From positions 2,204,001 through 2,268,000 of the forward strand of contig NC_018868.3 in NCBI RefSeq assembly GCF_000305785.2: a stretch of 64,000 nt of DNA, in the 5' to 3' direction. Each line of letters opens with the position of its first letter. The first letter of the stretch is position 1. Source of the stretch: Simiduia agarivorans SA1 = DSM 21679 (GTDB lineage Bacteria > Pseudomonadota > Gammaproteobacteria > Pseudomonadales > Cellvibrionaceae). Under the pieces are notes generated by a model that did not search any database, was not told the DNA's origin, and was given only the letters and a program-made list of their open reading frames with translations. Positions 41,800-50,651 of this stretch are shown piece after piece. The translations under genes were made by a program, and so were the position numbers.

Positions 41800-44775
41800 T
41801 TAAAACTCGTAACGCGCTTCCAATGTGACAAACCGCGCGGTTAAACGCTCGTCCGCCAAACCATAATTTGGATTGCGCACGCGACCGTTTTGCGTTTCGA
41901 TAGAACGCTGCTCCACAATTGCGGTGGCGGTATCGGCATTAAACAGGTTATAGACTGTTCCTTTCACGTTAACGCGGCCCATGGACAGATCCACATTGTA
42001 GGCCAGCGACAGGTCTACTCGCGTGGTCCAATCCAGTCGTCCCGCCGAGCCGCGCGGTGCCGGGTTGCCGTTTTCATCGTAAAAGGATGCTTCGTCATAC
42101 CACTGGGATGCACAGGCCTCCCAGGGGCTGCCAGCGCTGCAACTGTCTACGCCATCCGGGTGCACGGAAAAGTAATTTTTTGGTGCACCCGACGCCACGG
42201 TTGCCACAAAACCGGCCACCCAGTTTTCAGTCAGGTCATAGTAGCCGTTGAGTTTGAAGACGTGGCGGCGATCATTGGGCAAATCACCTTTGCCGTGGTC
42301 CATGAGATCGGCGTAGTCGTAGCTGGTGGTCCAACCCGGGTCAGCCTGCCCGTTGTCGGTGCGCACCAGGCCTTCGGTATTGCCGTGGCTTTTTGACAAT
42401 ACATAACTGACGTCCAGATACAGTTTGTCGGTGAGATTGCCGCGGAAAGTGGTTTCCAGTGCGGTGTAGGTGCGCGACGGTTTTGGCAGCGCCAGATCCG
42501 CTTCACTCAGGTGAATATTATCCACTACGCCATCGCCGTCAAAATCGTAGCTGATGGAGATTGCTTCACCCGGGTTGTTCAGTACATAGTAAGAACCCTG
42601 ACCCACGTTGTCGGTGATGCCGTTGTCGGCAAAATACTTTTCCAGCACCGGGCCGATATCGGTGTCTTCCACCGAACGTTTCAGATCGCGATAAACACCG
42701 CGCACGCCCACCACCATGCCATCCAGCACCACGCGTTCAAACCCGAGCGTGAATTCATCGGCATACATGCCTTTCAGGCTGCCGCTGGCAATGAGTGCCG
42801 GTTCAACAATACCGGCCTGACGCACGTAGGTGTCGCGCACTTTGGCACCGCGTTCGGGCGAACCGTCTGCGCTCAACAAGGGGCGACCATCGGCATCCAC
42901 ACCGGCGAGCGCGTAGTAATCCATGGTTTCGCGCGAATAGGAGCCTTGGGTGATATTCATGTTGGCAGAGACCGGCTGATAGTAGCGGCCAAACGACGCG
43001 AAGGCTTTGGTGTCACCGTCGCCAAATACATCCCACACGGCCTGCAGGCGCGGCGACAGACCCGCGGTATCCACGTAGGCCTCACCACCGGTGACGGTGT
43101 TTTCAAATTGCTCGTAGCGCGCACCCAGATTCAACACCAGGTCCGAACTGACCTGCCAGGAATCCTGTACATAAAAAGCCCGCGCGGTAACGGTGGAATC
43201 GGTACCGCGATCGCGAATGCGCTGGCGGATATACTCTTCGCCTTGCGGGAGTCCAGACACATCGTTTGCCGACGCCACGCGCACTTCCCACCAGCCATTG
43301 GCACCGGGTGCACCGTTCTGCGTGGACAAGTAGTCCACGTTCAGCTCGGTCTGATCCATGCCCACCTGCAAGGCGTGATCGTCAAAGTCGTAACGCAAAT
43401 CCACTTTGTATTGGTTGCGGGTGTAGTCTTCTTCCACAATGGAGGAATCGGTGTGATTGCTGTAAGCGATGCAATTGCCGGTACGGCAATCCCACACGCC
43501 CGGCAAGGCATTTTGTGCCGTGTTGTAGACTTTTTCGCGGGTCTGCCCCAGTACTACATCCACCGCAAAACGATCGGTTAACTGACCGTTGTAGTGGAAG
43601 CCATACACCTGGCCGCCATCGCGCTCTTTGGTGGTGGACACAAAGTCACCCACGCGATCAGAAGCCGGGTCGTAGGCAAAACCGTCGCGCTCACCATTGC
43701 GCTCGTAGTTGATACCGGTGACATCGATGCGGTGGTTGTCGGTGATCTGATAGTCCACCGTTACAAACCAGCGGTCTTCCTTGCGCTCGCGCTCGGTATA
43801 GCTGGAGCCGTAGGCCCAGGTGTCTTTGGTATTGCGCGGATTGTACAAGGCATAGAAAAACGCCTTGTCCTCAATCAACGGGCCAGACGCCCAGATATTG
43901 GCCTCCTGGAAAGTGAGTGAGTCCTGCTCGGTATTGATGTGGTAATCACCGGCATCGTCAAACACTGAGTCGTGGTTTTGCTTGAACGCGTTCGGGTCCA
44001 GCCGGTAGCTCGCACCCACGTTGAATTCGTTTGAACCCGATTTTGACACCGCGTTCACCACACCGCCGAGTGCACCACCAAACTCGGGATTGATGCCACC
44101 GGTTTTGATTTCGGTTTGCTGAATGGCTTCCCATGGCAGGCGGATCGAACCAATGCCGGTTTTGATGGTGCTTACATTCAGACCGTTGAGGTAGTAAAGA
44201 TTCTCTGCTGAGGAGGAACCACCAAAACTGGACGCACCAAATTTACTGCTGGATGACACACCCGGCGCCAGCACCGCCATGGCCTCAAAGCCGTTGCCCA
44301 CTGGCATGGCGTCCAGTTGTTCCTGCGTAATCACCAGGCCCGCCGTGGAAGTGCCGGTGTCCACCATGCGCTGCAGGGCACCGAACACCTCGATGGTCTC
44401 CATGGTTTCGTGGTCGGCCAGCAACTGGCCATCGTAGACACTCGCCTGCCCTACCCGGATCAGCACGTTGGACACGCTCACTTCACCAAAGCCGGATTTA
44501 TCCAGCATCAGGTCGTACTCGCCCACCGGCAGATTGCGCAGCAGGTAGTCGCCACTTTCATTGGTGGTGACCTGGCGGGTAATGCCCTTGTCTTTGTGTT
44601 TAACGGTGATCTCGGCGTTGGCAAGGCCCACGCCACTGGAGTTAGTGACACGCCCCTTGAGCGAACCACCACTGGTTTCCGCTCCCAGGGCAGGCGTGGT
44701 ACTCAGCGCGGCAATGGCGACGGCCAAAGCCGATTGACGCCATCCCCAAGCCCGATTGTGCTGCTTGGCAGACAT
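41800..44775 (-). CDS. TonB-dependent outer-membrane receptor with CarboxypepD_reg-like N-terminal domain
   Basis: A 991-residue receptor. Signal peptide (ALAVAIAALSTTPALGA), then a carboxypeptidase-regulatory-like beta domain (KGRVTNSSGVGLANAEITVK, TNESGDYLLRNLPVGEYDL), a plug domain (VITQEQLDAMPVG; IKTGGINPEFGGALGGVVN) and a 22-strand barrel ending in Phe (LEARYEF), the sorting residue for BAM. This Oar-like form is frequent in polymer-degrading bacteria and imports siderophores or oligosaccharides with TonB energy. GAGG lies before ATG 44775; the longer frame to 44844 has no support. No neighbouring ligand-processing gene tells the substrate. Confidence 0.9.
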   Translation of the reverse strand: MSAKQHNRAWGWRQSALAVAIAALSTTPALGAETSGGSLKGRVTNSSGVGLANAEITVKHKDKGITRQVTTNESGDYLLRNLPVGEYDLMLDKSGFGEVSVSNVLIRVGQASVYDGQLLADHETMETIEVFGALQRMVDTGTSTAGLVITQEQLDAMPVGNGFEAMAVLAPGVSSSSKFGASSFGGSSSAENLYYLNGLNVSTIKTGIGSIRLPWEAIQQTEIKTGGINPEFGGALGGVVNAVSKSGSNEFNVGASYRLDPNAFKQNHDSVFDDAGDYHINTEQDSLTFQEANIWASGPLIEDKAFFYALYNPRNTKDTWAYGSSYTERERKEDRWFVTVDYQITDNHRIDVTGINYERNGERDGFAYDPASDRVGDFVSTTKERDGGQVYGFHYNGQLTDRFAVDVVLGQTREKVYNTAQNALPGVWDCRTGNCIAYSNHTDSSIVEEDYTRNQYKVDLRYDFDDHALQVGMDQTELNVDYLSTQNGAPGANGWWEVRVASANDVSGLPQGEEYIRQRIRDRGTDSTVTARAFYVQDSWQVSSDLVLNLGARYEQFENTVTGGEAYVDTAGLSPRLQAVWDVFGDGDTKAFASFGRYYQPVSANMNITQGSYSRETMDYYALAGVDADGRPLLSADGSPERGAKVRDTYVRQAGIVEPALIASGSLKGMYADEFTLGFERVVLDGMVVGVRGVYRDLKRSVEDTDIGPVLEKYFADNGITDNVGQGSYYVLNNPGEAISISYDFDGDGVVDNIHLSEADLALPKPSRTYTALETTFRGNLTDKLYLDVSYVLSKSHGNTEGLVRTDNGQADPGWTTSYDYADLMDHGKGDLPNDRRHVFKLNGYYDLTENWVAGFVATVASGAPKNYFSVHPDGVDSCSAGSPWEACASQWYDEASFYDENGNPAPRGSAGRLDWTTRVDLSLAYNVDLSMGRVNVKGTVYNLFNADTATAIVEQRSIETQNGRVRNPNYGLADERLTARFVTLEARYEF

Positions 44776-45101
44776 ATTCTTATCCTCGATTGTTGTTATG
44801 CAAAGGTGGGCCGGCTGCCTTGCCGGGGCGAATCCCGCCCGCAAGCGAACACCCTTTCAGAGACCAACCGGACCCGTCGCAGCCTTAGCGACCGACGAAC
44901 TGTATACAATATATCTTATAATGTACACACAAAATGAGGCGGAAGTACCCACTGCAGATCGGCCTGAGGACTTTTGCTAATGAAATCAGTGAGATAGCAC
45001 GTTAGCGGGCAGATCAGGCCCGGCTGAATAAAAGGGTGTGGATTTTTACCGGAGGGGCAGGCTATTGTAGTGACAATCAGGGAAAGGCCGTGGAAGCAGT
45101 A
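44776..45101. other. Divergent control region between TonB receptor and hybrid kinase genes
   Basis: About 325 bases. A very AT-rich patch at 44898-44936 (GTATACAATATATC, TATAATGTACAC) could serve promoters on both strands; TATAAT at 44911-44916 fits a plus-strand -10. The leader toward the kinase gene (44940-45101) is long and contains no defended signal. Confidence 0.45.
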
Positions 45102-46655
45102 ATGAGTCAGGATCTCACTGAACTCTACAACCAACTCAAAGCCAGTGAAGAGCGCTACCGGGAGCTGGTAGAAAACGCCAACTCCATTATCTTGCGTTGG
45201 AACCAGGAAGGTATCATCACGTTTTTCAATGAATATGCGCAGAAGTTCTTTGGCTTCAGCGCAGAGGAAATCATTGGCCAACACGTGGTGGGCACCATTG
45301 TGCCCGAAGACGAGAGCACCGGTCGCGATTTGCGGCCACTGATGGAAGACATCTGTCGCCATCCCGAAAACTACGCGCTCAACGTCAATGAAAACATCAA
45401 GAAAAACGGCGAGCGATGCTGGATCAGCTGGACCAACAAAGTCCTGCTGGACGATCGCGGCAAGCCCGTGGGTGCGCTCAGTATCGGCAGCGATATTACC
45501 AAGCAACGGCAACTGGAAATTGAACTGCAACAAGCCCAGAAAATGCAGGCCATTGGCCAGCTCGCCGGCGGCATTTCACACGATTTCAACAACCTCATCC
45601 ACGCCATTATCGGCTATGCCGAAATCATTGATGAAATCAGCCAGCAGACCGAAGTCACCGAACAGGCGCGGCTGATTGTAAACACCGCTACCTCTGCCGC
45701 AAATCTGACCCATCAGCTTATGACCTTTGCCCGCAAGGGCAACGTGCAACTCAAGCACTGCAACCTGCTTGGCCTGGTGGAAGATACGGTCACGATTCTG
45801 CGTCATACCTTTCCGCGCAACATCCGCCTGATACACCAGACCCGCACCGAACACGCCTGGTTTCAGGGTGATGCCACGCAGATTAAAAACGCGTTACTGA
45901 ACCTGGCATTGAACGCCCGCGACGCCATGCCCGATGGTGGCGTTTTCAGAATGGACGTGGACGAAATCACCACTGAGGCTGAGTCCAGCATTGGTGAATT
46001 CCGCATGCCGGCCGGACGTTATTTGCGCCTGCGCATTGAGGATACTGGCCAGGGTATGACCGAAGAGGTTACCCAACATATTTTCGAGCCGTTTTTTACC
46101 ACCAAAGAGATGACCCGCGGCGCTGGCCTCGGCATGGGGTTGGCCACCACCTATGGCACCATGCACCTGCACAAAGGCGCCATCTCCTGCATCAGCGCGC
46201 CCGGCAAAGGCACCTTATTTGAGCTGTTGTTGCCCGCCTGCTCCGCACCCGATTCCATCAAACCCGTTCCACCAGAGCACAAATGCGCACCGGTATCCAT
46301 GCTGGTGGTGGATGACGAGGACATGGTGCTGATGTATTCCCGCCAGCTGTTCAGCCTGCATGGCCATCAGGTGGCAACCAGCAATCACCCGCTCAAGGCG
46401 CTGGAATATTTCCGAGAACACTGGCGCTCACTCGACCTGGTGATTCTGGATATGCTCATGCCCGACATGGACGGTCACGCCCTGTTTCTGGAAATGAAAA
46501 AGATTCACCCGGAGGTGAAGGCGATTATTGCCTCCGGCTACAGTAACAATCAGCGTGTCAGCGCCGCGCTCGATTCCGGCATCCGCGGCTATGTGCAAAA
46601 GCCGTTTACCTATGAGGTGCTCGAGGCGGAGCTGGCCAAACTCCAGAATGGTTGA
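45102..46655 (+). CDS. Hybrid sensor histidine kinase (PAS-HisKA-HATPase-REC)
   Basis: A 517-residue cytoplasmic signalling protein; no membrane helix. PAS domain (about 10-135: RYRELVENANSIILRW, FFNEYAQKFFGFSAEEIIG), dimerisation/phosphoacceptor helix with GGISHDFNNLIHAIIGYAE (His160), ATP-binding domain with NLALNARDAM (N box), EDTGQGM (G1) and GLGMGLATTYGT (G2), then a receiver domain with VVDDED and phosphoacceptor Asp450 in LVILDMLMPDMDGH, ending in KPFTYEVLEAEL. The HDFNN type usually autophosphorylates and passes phosphate to its own receiver. ATG 45102 (MSQDLTELYNQL) was chosen over GTG 45036. No separate response regulator is next to it. Confidence 0.9.
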   Translation: MSQDLTELYNQLKASEERYRELVENANSIILRWNQEGIITFFNEYAQKFFGFSAEEIIGQHVVGTIVPEDESTGRDLRPLMEDICRHPENYALNVNENIKKNGERCWISWTNKVLLDDRGKPVGALSIGSDITKQRQLEIELQQAQKMQAIGQLAGGISHDFNNLIHAIIGYAEIIDEISQQTEVTEQARLIVNTATSAANLTHQLMTFARKGNVQLKHCNLLGLVEDTVTILRHTFPRNIRLIHQTRTEHAWFQGDATQIKNALLNLALNARDAMPDGGVFRMDVDEITTEAESSIGEFRMPAGRYLRLRIEDTGQGMTEEVTQHIFEPFFTTKEMTRGAGLGMGLATTYGTMHLHKGAISCISAPGKGTLFELLLPACSAPDSIKPVPPEHKCAPVSMLVVDDEDMVLMYSRQLFSLHGHQVATSNHPLKALEYFREHWRSLDLVILDMLMPDMDGHALFLEMKKIHPEVKAIIASGYSNNQRVSAALDSGIRGYVQKPFTYEVLEAELAKLQNG

Positions 46656-46718
46656 GGCAGATCATTTTATAGCCAGACCAACCCGGCTAGAGTCTAATGA
46701 TTCAAAGAGGACTGGCTT

Positions 46719-47285
46719 ATGAAACTGCGCCTGATTGCCACGGCATTGCTCATTGTTGGTTGCGCTCAAACGGTACCGGTATTTGTGGAGAAGCAGCCGG
46801 ATACCGGCACTGCGCCACCAGACGCCATGAGCAATGATCCACTTGCCCAGCATGGCCAATATCTGGTGACACTGCTGGGTTGCGGAAGCTGCCATACCGA
46901 CGGCGCCCTCACCGGCCAGGCCAACAGCAAGTTATTGCTGGCCGGTTCCCGTACCGGCATCGCCATTTCCAATCCGTTAAAAGTCGAACACCCCGGCATG
47001 GTGTTCCCCCCCAACCTCACACCCGACAAAACCACCGGGCTCGGCCACTGGAGCGAAACCGACATTGTGCTGATGCTGAAAGCCGGTGAAGACCGGCATG
47101 GCATCCGGCAATCGCCGGTGATGCCCTGGAGTGCCTACGCCCAGATGTCCGATGACGATGCCCGCGCCATCGCCCGTTATCTGAAACGTCTGGCACCGGT
47201 GTCGCACAAGGTCCCCACCAATGTGCGACCCGGCCAGGCAAGCGATTTGCCGCACGTGTATTTCGGCGTTTACCAAAAGCCATAA
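46719..47285 (+). CDS. c-type cytochrome lipoprotein
   Basis: A 188-residue exported protein. The leader RLIATALLIVGCAQ has a lipobox (IVGC), so it is probably attached to a membrane. One haem motif, GCGSCHTDG, follows at about residue 54-58, with a Met-containing loop PVMPWSAYAQMSDDDARAIARYL near the C-terminus typical of the cytochrome c domains of alcohol dehydrogenase and related electron-transfer subunits. It would hand electrons to terminal oxidases or other periplasmic partners. GAGGAC precedes the ATG. The next gene starts 34 bases after its stop. Confidence 0.85.
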   Translation: MKLRLIATALLIVGCAQTVPVFVEKQPDTGTAPPDAMSNDPLAQHGQYLVTLLGCGSCHTDGALTGQANSKLLLAGSRTGIAISNPLKVEHPGMVFPPNLTPDKTTGLGHWSETDIVLMLKAGEDRHGIRQSPVMPWSAYAQMSDDDARAIARYLKRLAPVSHKVPTNVRPGQASDLPHVYFGVYQKP

Positions 47286-47319
47286 GGTGTATAGTGGCAG
47301 CCTGAAAAAGGATGCCACT

Positions 47320-48138
47320 ATGTTTTACCTGTTTGCTGCGCTGTCTCTGGGCGCAACCTTCGCTGCACTCAAATGGAATAAACCCTGGGCGGCCCTGCCA
47401 ATAGTGTTGGTCGCCTGCGGTCTGCTGCTACCCATCCAATGGCTGGATCTCACCAGCTACCTGCTGCCCTTCGCATTCGCCCTTGGTTACCGGCAACTCA
47501 ACGGCCGCTGGGCCGGTGTGTGTGCGCTGGCGGCGATTGTAAGTGCCCTGGTAATTGCCTTTGGCCTATTGCCCAAGGTAGACGCCATAGGCCCGATAGC
47601 AACGCAGAAGCTCTCGGCTATCAGTGCCGAGTGGTCAATTAAAGCTGGACTGAATAAAACCCTGATTGGATTGGCGCTGCTGCCCATGGTGGACTGGCAC
47701 CGCATTGACCTTTCGCGCTGGCAAAAACAACTGCCGTTATTACTACTTGGGCCGTTGTTCATTGCCGTGATTGCCTGGGCGCTGGGTCTGGCCTGGGATT
47801 TCAAACTGAGCCTGTTTACCGGCCTGTTTATGATTGCCAACCTGTGCTTTGTGGTCATCAACGAGGAAATTTTTTTCCGCGGCGTGGTACAGCGGCAATT
47901 GCATCGCGTGCTGGGAGAATCCGGCAAGGGTGCCTGGCTGGCGGTAATAGTGGCGGGTGGAATTTTTGGCTTACTGCATTTTGGCGGCGGCAGCTTCTAT
48001 GTAATCCTGGCCACGCTGGCAGGCATTGTGTATGGCGCGGCCTTCTGGTTAACCCGCAGCATCTGGGCCGGCGTATGGACGCATATTGCGGTGAACAGCC
48101 TGCACTTTATTTTTCTGCAATATCCGGTGCCAGCCTGA
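47320..48138 (+). CDS. CPBP-family (CAAX protease/bacteriocin-processing) membrane protein
   Basis: A 272-residue protein with about seven to eight membrane helices. The Abi/CPBP motifs are complete: motif 1 NEEIFFRGVVQRQL (EExxxR), motif 2 FGLLHFGGGSFY (FxxxH) and motif 3 THIAVNSLHFIF (HxxxN). In eukaryotic Rce1 these residues form a glutamate-type intramembrane protease; bacterial members are often linked to peptide processing or self-immunity, but the target is unknown here. AAGG lies before ATG 47320; the in-frame start at 47221 would overlap the cytochrome gene. Confidence 0.85.
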   Translation: MFYLFAALSLGATFAALKWNKPWAALPIVLVACGLLLPIQWLDLTSYLLPFAFALGYRQLNGRWAGVCALAAIVSALVIAFGLLPKVDAIGPIATQKLSAISAEWSIKAGLNKTLIGLALLPMVDWHRIDLSRWQKQLPLLLLGPLFIAVIAWALGLAWDFKLSLFTGLFMIANLCFVVINEEIFFRGVVQRQLHRVLGESGKGAWLAVIVAGGIFGLLHFGGGSFYVILATLAGIVYGAAFWLTRSIWAGVWTHIAVNSLHFIFLQYPVPA

Positions 48139-48156
48139 GCCGGCACCGGAGATCTG

Positions 48157-48537
48157 TCAGGCAACCTGTACGGGAATGGTGTTGGTGGAACGCTCAACGG
48201 TGTTGTCGTCGTTCAGATACACCAGCTTGGGCTTATGCAGTTTGGCTTCCGCTTCGGTGAACTGCCCATAGGCCGCGATGATCACGCGATCGCCTTTCTG
48301 TACCCGGCGGGCGGCCGCACCGTTCATGGAAATGGTGCCACTGCCGCGCTCGGCCAGAATTACATAAGTGGTAAAACGCTCGCCGTTGGACACGTTGTAA
48401 ATATCGATTTGCTCAAACTCGCGCAAACCCGCCAGCTCAACCAGGTTCTGATCAATGGCGCAGGAGCCGTCGTACCAAAGCTCGGCCTGCGTCACCGCGG
48501 CCATGTGGAGTTTGCCTTTCAGCAGAGTAGAAATCAT
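48157..48537 (-). CDS. panD: Aspartate 1-decarboxylase precursor
   Basis: Makes beta-alanine from aspartate for pantothenate and CoA. It is made as a 126-residue proenzyme that cleaves itself between Gly24 and Ser25 in the motif [14 protein letters not shown], leaving a pyruvoyl group on the Ser. Other conserved parts: [12 protein letters not shown] at the start and [26 protein letters not shown] precedes ATG 48537; the start is standard for the family. It follows panC by seven bases. Confidence 0.97.
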   Translation of the reverse strand: MISTLLKGKLHMAAVTQAELWYDGSCAIDQNLVELAGLREFEQIDIYNVSNGERFTTYVILAERGSGTISMNGAAARRVQKGDRVIIAAYGQFTEAEAKLHKPKLVYLNDDNTVERSTNTIPVQVA

Positions 48538-48544
48538 AGCGACC

Positions 48545-49396
48545 TCAGGGTAATTCAATCGAGATATTGTCAATCAGACGCGCACCCGCGGTGAACATGG
48601 CACCCAGAATGGTAATGCGCTTGTCATCGTGCGCCGCCGGCGCCAGCGTTTTGCTGTTGCAGATGGAAAAGTAATCCGGCCGGAAGCCTGCTGCCGTAAT
48701 CGCCGCCTTGGCCTCGGATTCCAGCGCATCAAAATCCCGCGCACCCTGGCGGATTTTCTCTGCCGTTGTGGTAAGACACTGATACAACTGGGTTACCCGT
48801 GAGCGCTCGTCCGGTTTCAGATAAGAATTGCGCGAACTCATGGCCAGGCCATCGTCTTCCCGGTGGATCGGCGCGGCGGTAATCTGGATCGGCATGCACA
48901 AATCTTCCGTCATGCGGCGGATCACGGCCAGCTGCTGATAATCCTTGATGCCAAACACCGCTTCGTCGGGCTGCACAATATTGAACAGCTTGCTCACCAC
49001 CGTGGTCACGCCCTCAAAGTGGCCGGGCCGCGATGCGCCACAGAGCACGTCGGTCATGGTGGGGCAGATCACCCGGGTCTGGGTGTCCAGGCCGTTGGGG
49101 TACATTTCCGCATCGTCCGGGTGGAACAGGTAATTGCAACCGGCCGCTTTGAGCTTGTCGCAATCTTCGCGGAAGGTGCGCGGGTATTTGTCCCAGTCTT
49201 CGTTCAGGCCGAACTGCAGCCCGTTAACAAAAATGGAGCACACGACGATGTCGTTGGTGGTTTGCGCCTGCTTGATCAACGCAATATGACCCGCGTGCAA
49301 ATTGCCCATGGTGGGCACAAAGCCAATGCGCTTGCCGGCACGACGCTCGGCCGCCAGGGAATCCCGCAAGGACTGAATATGGTGGAATATCTGCAT
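48545..49396 (-). CDS. panC: Pantothenate synthetase
   Basis: ATP-dependent condensation of pantoate and beta-alanine to pantothenate. The 283-residue protein has the HIGH-type nucleotide motif [17 protein letters not shown] and the second signature [14 protein letters not shown], plus [15 protein letters not shown]. panC and panD form a tight operon; panB is not in the window on the downstream side and upstream is the repeat-rich island. Confidence 0.97.
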   Translation of the reverse strand: MQIFHHIQSLRDSLAAERRAGKRIGFVPTMGNLHAGHIALIKQAQTTNDIVVCSIFVNGLQFGLNEDWDKYPRTFREDCDKLKAAGCNYLFHPDDAEMYPNGLDTQTRVICPTMTDVLCGASRPGHFEGVTTVVSKLFNIVQPDEAVFGIKDYQQLAVIRRMTEDLCMPIQITAAPIHREDDGLAMSSRNSYLKPDERSRVTQLYQCLTTTAEKIRQGARDFDALESEAKAAITAAGFRPDYFSICNSKTLAPAAHDDKRITILGAMFTAGARLIDNISIELP

Positions 49397-49573
49397 GGCA
49401 ACCTCTGCCGGAGCCCAAAAATCGCGCAGATTTTACGCGAACGATTGTTTGAATACCACGAGCAAAATCGGAGGGATTGTTCGGTTTAATGGAATGCCGG
49501 CTTCGGGAAAAGTCATTGGCGAAGTTGCTGGCTAGCGGGCATGCTTTGGCTTCCATTAACCCAGGAGATCAGC

Positions 49574-49663
49574 ATGAAAACATCACAAGTATCCGGCTCA
49601 CAGTCAGAGTGTAATTACGACAACAACTACTATGGCGATCAGGTGTGTATTGTTCGTGCGTAA
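49574..49663 (+). CDS. 29-residue small ORF with strong ribosome site
   Basis: ATG 49574 to TAA 49663; AGGAG lies seven bases before the ATG. The peptide starts MKTSQVSGSQSECNYDNN and continues YYGDQVCIVRA: polar, Asn/Ser/Tyr-rich, two Cys (13 and 25), no signal peptide. It could be a peptide precursor or a stray ORF; no modification enzyme is adjacent. Its existence rests only on the ribosome site and lack of other use for the DNA. Confidence 0.35.
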   Translation: MKTSQVSGSQSECNYDNNYYGDQVCIVRA

Positions 49664-49692
49664 TTAGTGGTTTGGTGGCGGGGGTGGTTGAA

Positions 49693-49783
49693 GATGGGAT
49701 TTGAAGATGGAATGCGAAGTTGGAATTTGAAGGTGGAATTTGAAGGTGGAATTTGAAGGTGGAATTTGAAGGTGGAATTTGAA
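49693..49783 (+). repeat. Seven tandem 13-bp units leading into a REP-like element
   Basis: Unit GGTGGAATTTGAA: the last four copies (49732-49783) are perfect, the first three (49693-49731) carry one to three changes. The next bases continue straight into the REP-like element, whose own first eight bases (GGTGGAAT) equal the start of the unit. Confidence 0.9.
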
Positions 49784-49816
49784 GGTGGAATGCGCTTCGC
49801 TTATTCCACCCTACGG
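49784..49816 (-). repeat. REP-like element left of the RAYT gene, outer copy
   Basis: GGTGGAATGCGC TTCGC TTATTCCACCCTACGG layout, minus orientation. It forms an inverted pair with the copy at 49929-49960 across the 8-bp tandem array. Confidence 0.85.
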
Positions 49817-49824
49817 GTTTTCGG

Positions 49825-49920
49825 ATAATCGGATAATCGGGTAATCAGGTAATCAGGTAATCGGGTAATCGGGTAATCGGGTAATCGGGTAATCGGGTAA
49901 TCGGGTAATCGGGTAATCGG
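49825..49920 (+). repeat. Twelve tandem 8-bp units beside the RAYT gene
   Basis: Unit GTAATCGG repeated twelve times without gaps: two ATAATCGG, two GTAATCAG, then eight perfect copies. The array lies between two REP-like elements of opposite orientation. Confidence 0.92.
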
Positions 49921-49928
49921 GGTATACC

Positions 49929-49960
49929 GTAGGGTGGATTAAGCGCCAGCGCAATCCACC
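49929..49960 (+). repeat. REP-like element left of the RAYT gene, inner copy
   Basis: GTAGGGTGGATTAAGCGCC..GCGCAATCCACC, plus orientation, ending 12 bases from the RAYT stop codon. Confidence 0.85.
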
Positions 49961-49971
49961 ACTTCGATCCG

Positions 49972-50472
49972 TCACCCGCCCCAATCCTCCGGGTATCGCC
50001 CCCTTTCCACCCACGCATGGAAACTCGAATGGGGCCAATCACGTACATGCTCCACAAGACCATGCTTCACCGGATTCATATGCACATAATCCACATGGGC
50101 AGCAAAATCTTGCTCGTCGCGAATGCAATGTTCCCAATAGCGGTGTTGCCAAATACCCCGCTCGCCGCGTTTTACTGCTCTGGACGACAGGGGTTCAAGT
50201 TTTGGTAAAGCCCTGCTGAAATTCGCTTTGATTAAGCGCCAGCGGGAAGAAAAATCGGAGACGCCTTCCGGCAGGCTGGCAACCCAATGCAAATGGTCGG
50301 GCAGCAACACCCAGGCATGGAGAGCAAAGGGATGGCGTGAGCGCACATCCGCAACCACTTCTCGTAGCAGGTCTGCATGATGAATAAGATTAATCGCCCG
50401 GGTTGTTCGGTTAGCGTTTACGGTAAAGAAATAGGTTCCGCCTGGTTGCCAATAGCGGCGGTAATTGGACAT
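49972..50472 (-). CDS. REP-associated tyrosine transposase (RAYT, Y1_Tnp/TnpA_REP)
   Basis: A 166-residue single-domain Y1 transposase. The HUH metal site is HLHW (His60, His62 in LLPDHLHWVASLPEG); the presumed nucleophile is Tyr129 in HVDYVHMNPVKHGLV; WQHRYWEH (108-115) is the conserved RAYT segment. RAYTs nick single-stranded DNA at REP hairpins and usually act on dispersed copies without moving their own gene as an insertion sequence. It is flanked on both sides by inverted pairs of one hairpin family found in fifteen copies in this window, its likely substrate. AAGGAG lies seven bases before ATG 50472. The reading frame is intact. Confidence 0.92.
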   Translation of the reverse strand: MSNYRRYWQPGGTYFFTVNANRTTRAINLIHHADLLREVVADVRSRHPFALHAWVLLPDHLHWVASLPEGVSDFSSRWRLIKANFSRALPKLEPLSSRAVKRGERGIWQHRYWEHCIRDEQDFAAHVDYVHMNPVKHGLVEHVRDWPHSSFHAWVERGRYPEDWGG

Positions 50473-50539
50473 ATCAACGCTCCTTGTTGATAGGGATTCA
50501 TCCTTGAATTTTTTTGTGGTTTTGTTGGTTTATTTTGCT

Positions 50540-50565
50540 GGTGAAATTTGAAAGTGGAACTTGAA
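50540..50565 (+). repeat. Two degenerate 13-bp units right of the RAYT gene
   Basis: GGTGAAATTTGAA and AGTGGAACTTGAA, one and two changes from the 49693-49783 unit, placed directly before the REP-like element at 50566 on the same side as in the larger array. Confidence 0.75.
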
Positions 50566-50651
50566 GGTGGAATGCGCTTCGCTTATTCCACCCTACGGTA
50601 AGGTTTCATTGGATTATATTGTAGGGTGGATTAAGCGTAGCGCAATCCAGC
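50566..50651. repeat. Inverted pair of REP-like elements right of the RAYT gene (50566-50598, 50621-50651)
   Basis: First copy is the GGTGGAATGCGC/TTATTCCACC subtype in minus orientation; second is GTAGGGTGGATTAAGCG..GCAATCCAGC in plus orientation. The second forms the last ten or so codons and the stop region of the DUF1304 gene. Confidence 0.85.

Larger units (their letters stand above)
49397..49971. other. Repeat-rich gap between panC and the RAYT gene
   Basis: About 575 bases. Contents in order: panC upstream region, a 29-codon ORF with a good ribosome site (49574-49663), seven 13-bp units (49693-49783), a REP-like element (49784-49816), twelve 8-bp units (49825-49920) and another REP-like element (49929-49960). 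Confidence 0.8.

Noticed and set aside
42511..43581. 356-codon plus-strand frame within the TonB receptor gene
   Set aside because: His-rich antisense translation of a conserved barrel.
44898..44936. Riboswitch or regulator palindrome in the AT-rich patch before the hybrid kinase
   Set aside because: Only AT-rich partial symmetry is seen; no conserved riboswitch core or clear operator.
49825..49920. Short regular repeats resembling a CRISPR array
   Set aside because: The 8-bp units are contiguous with no spacers, and no cas gene is present.
49972..50472. Insertion sequence of the IS200/IS605 group
   Set aside because: The transposase has the RAYT-specific WQHRYWEH-type segment, there is no tnpB, and the flanks are dispersed REP-like pairs, so RAYT fits better than a self-mobile IS.
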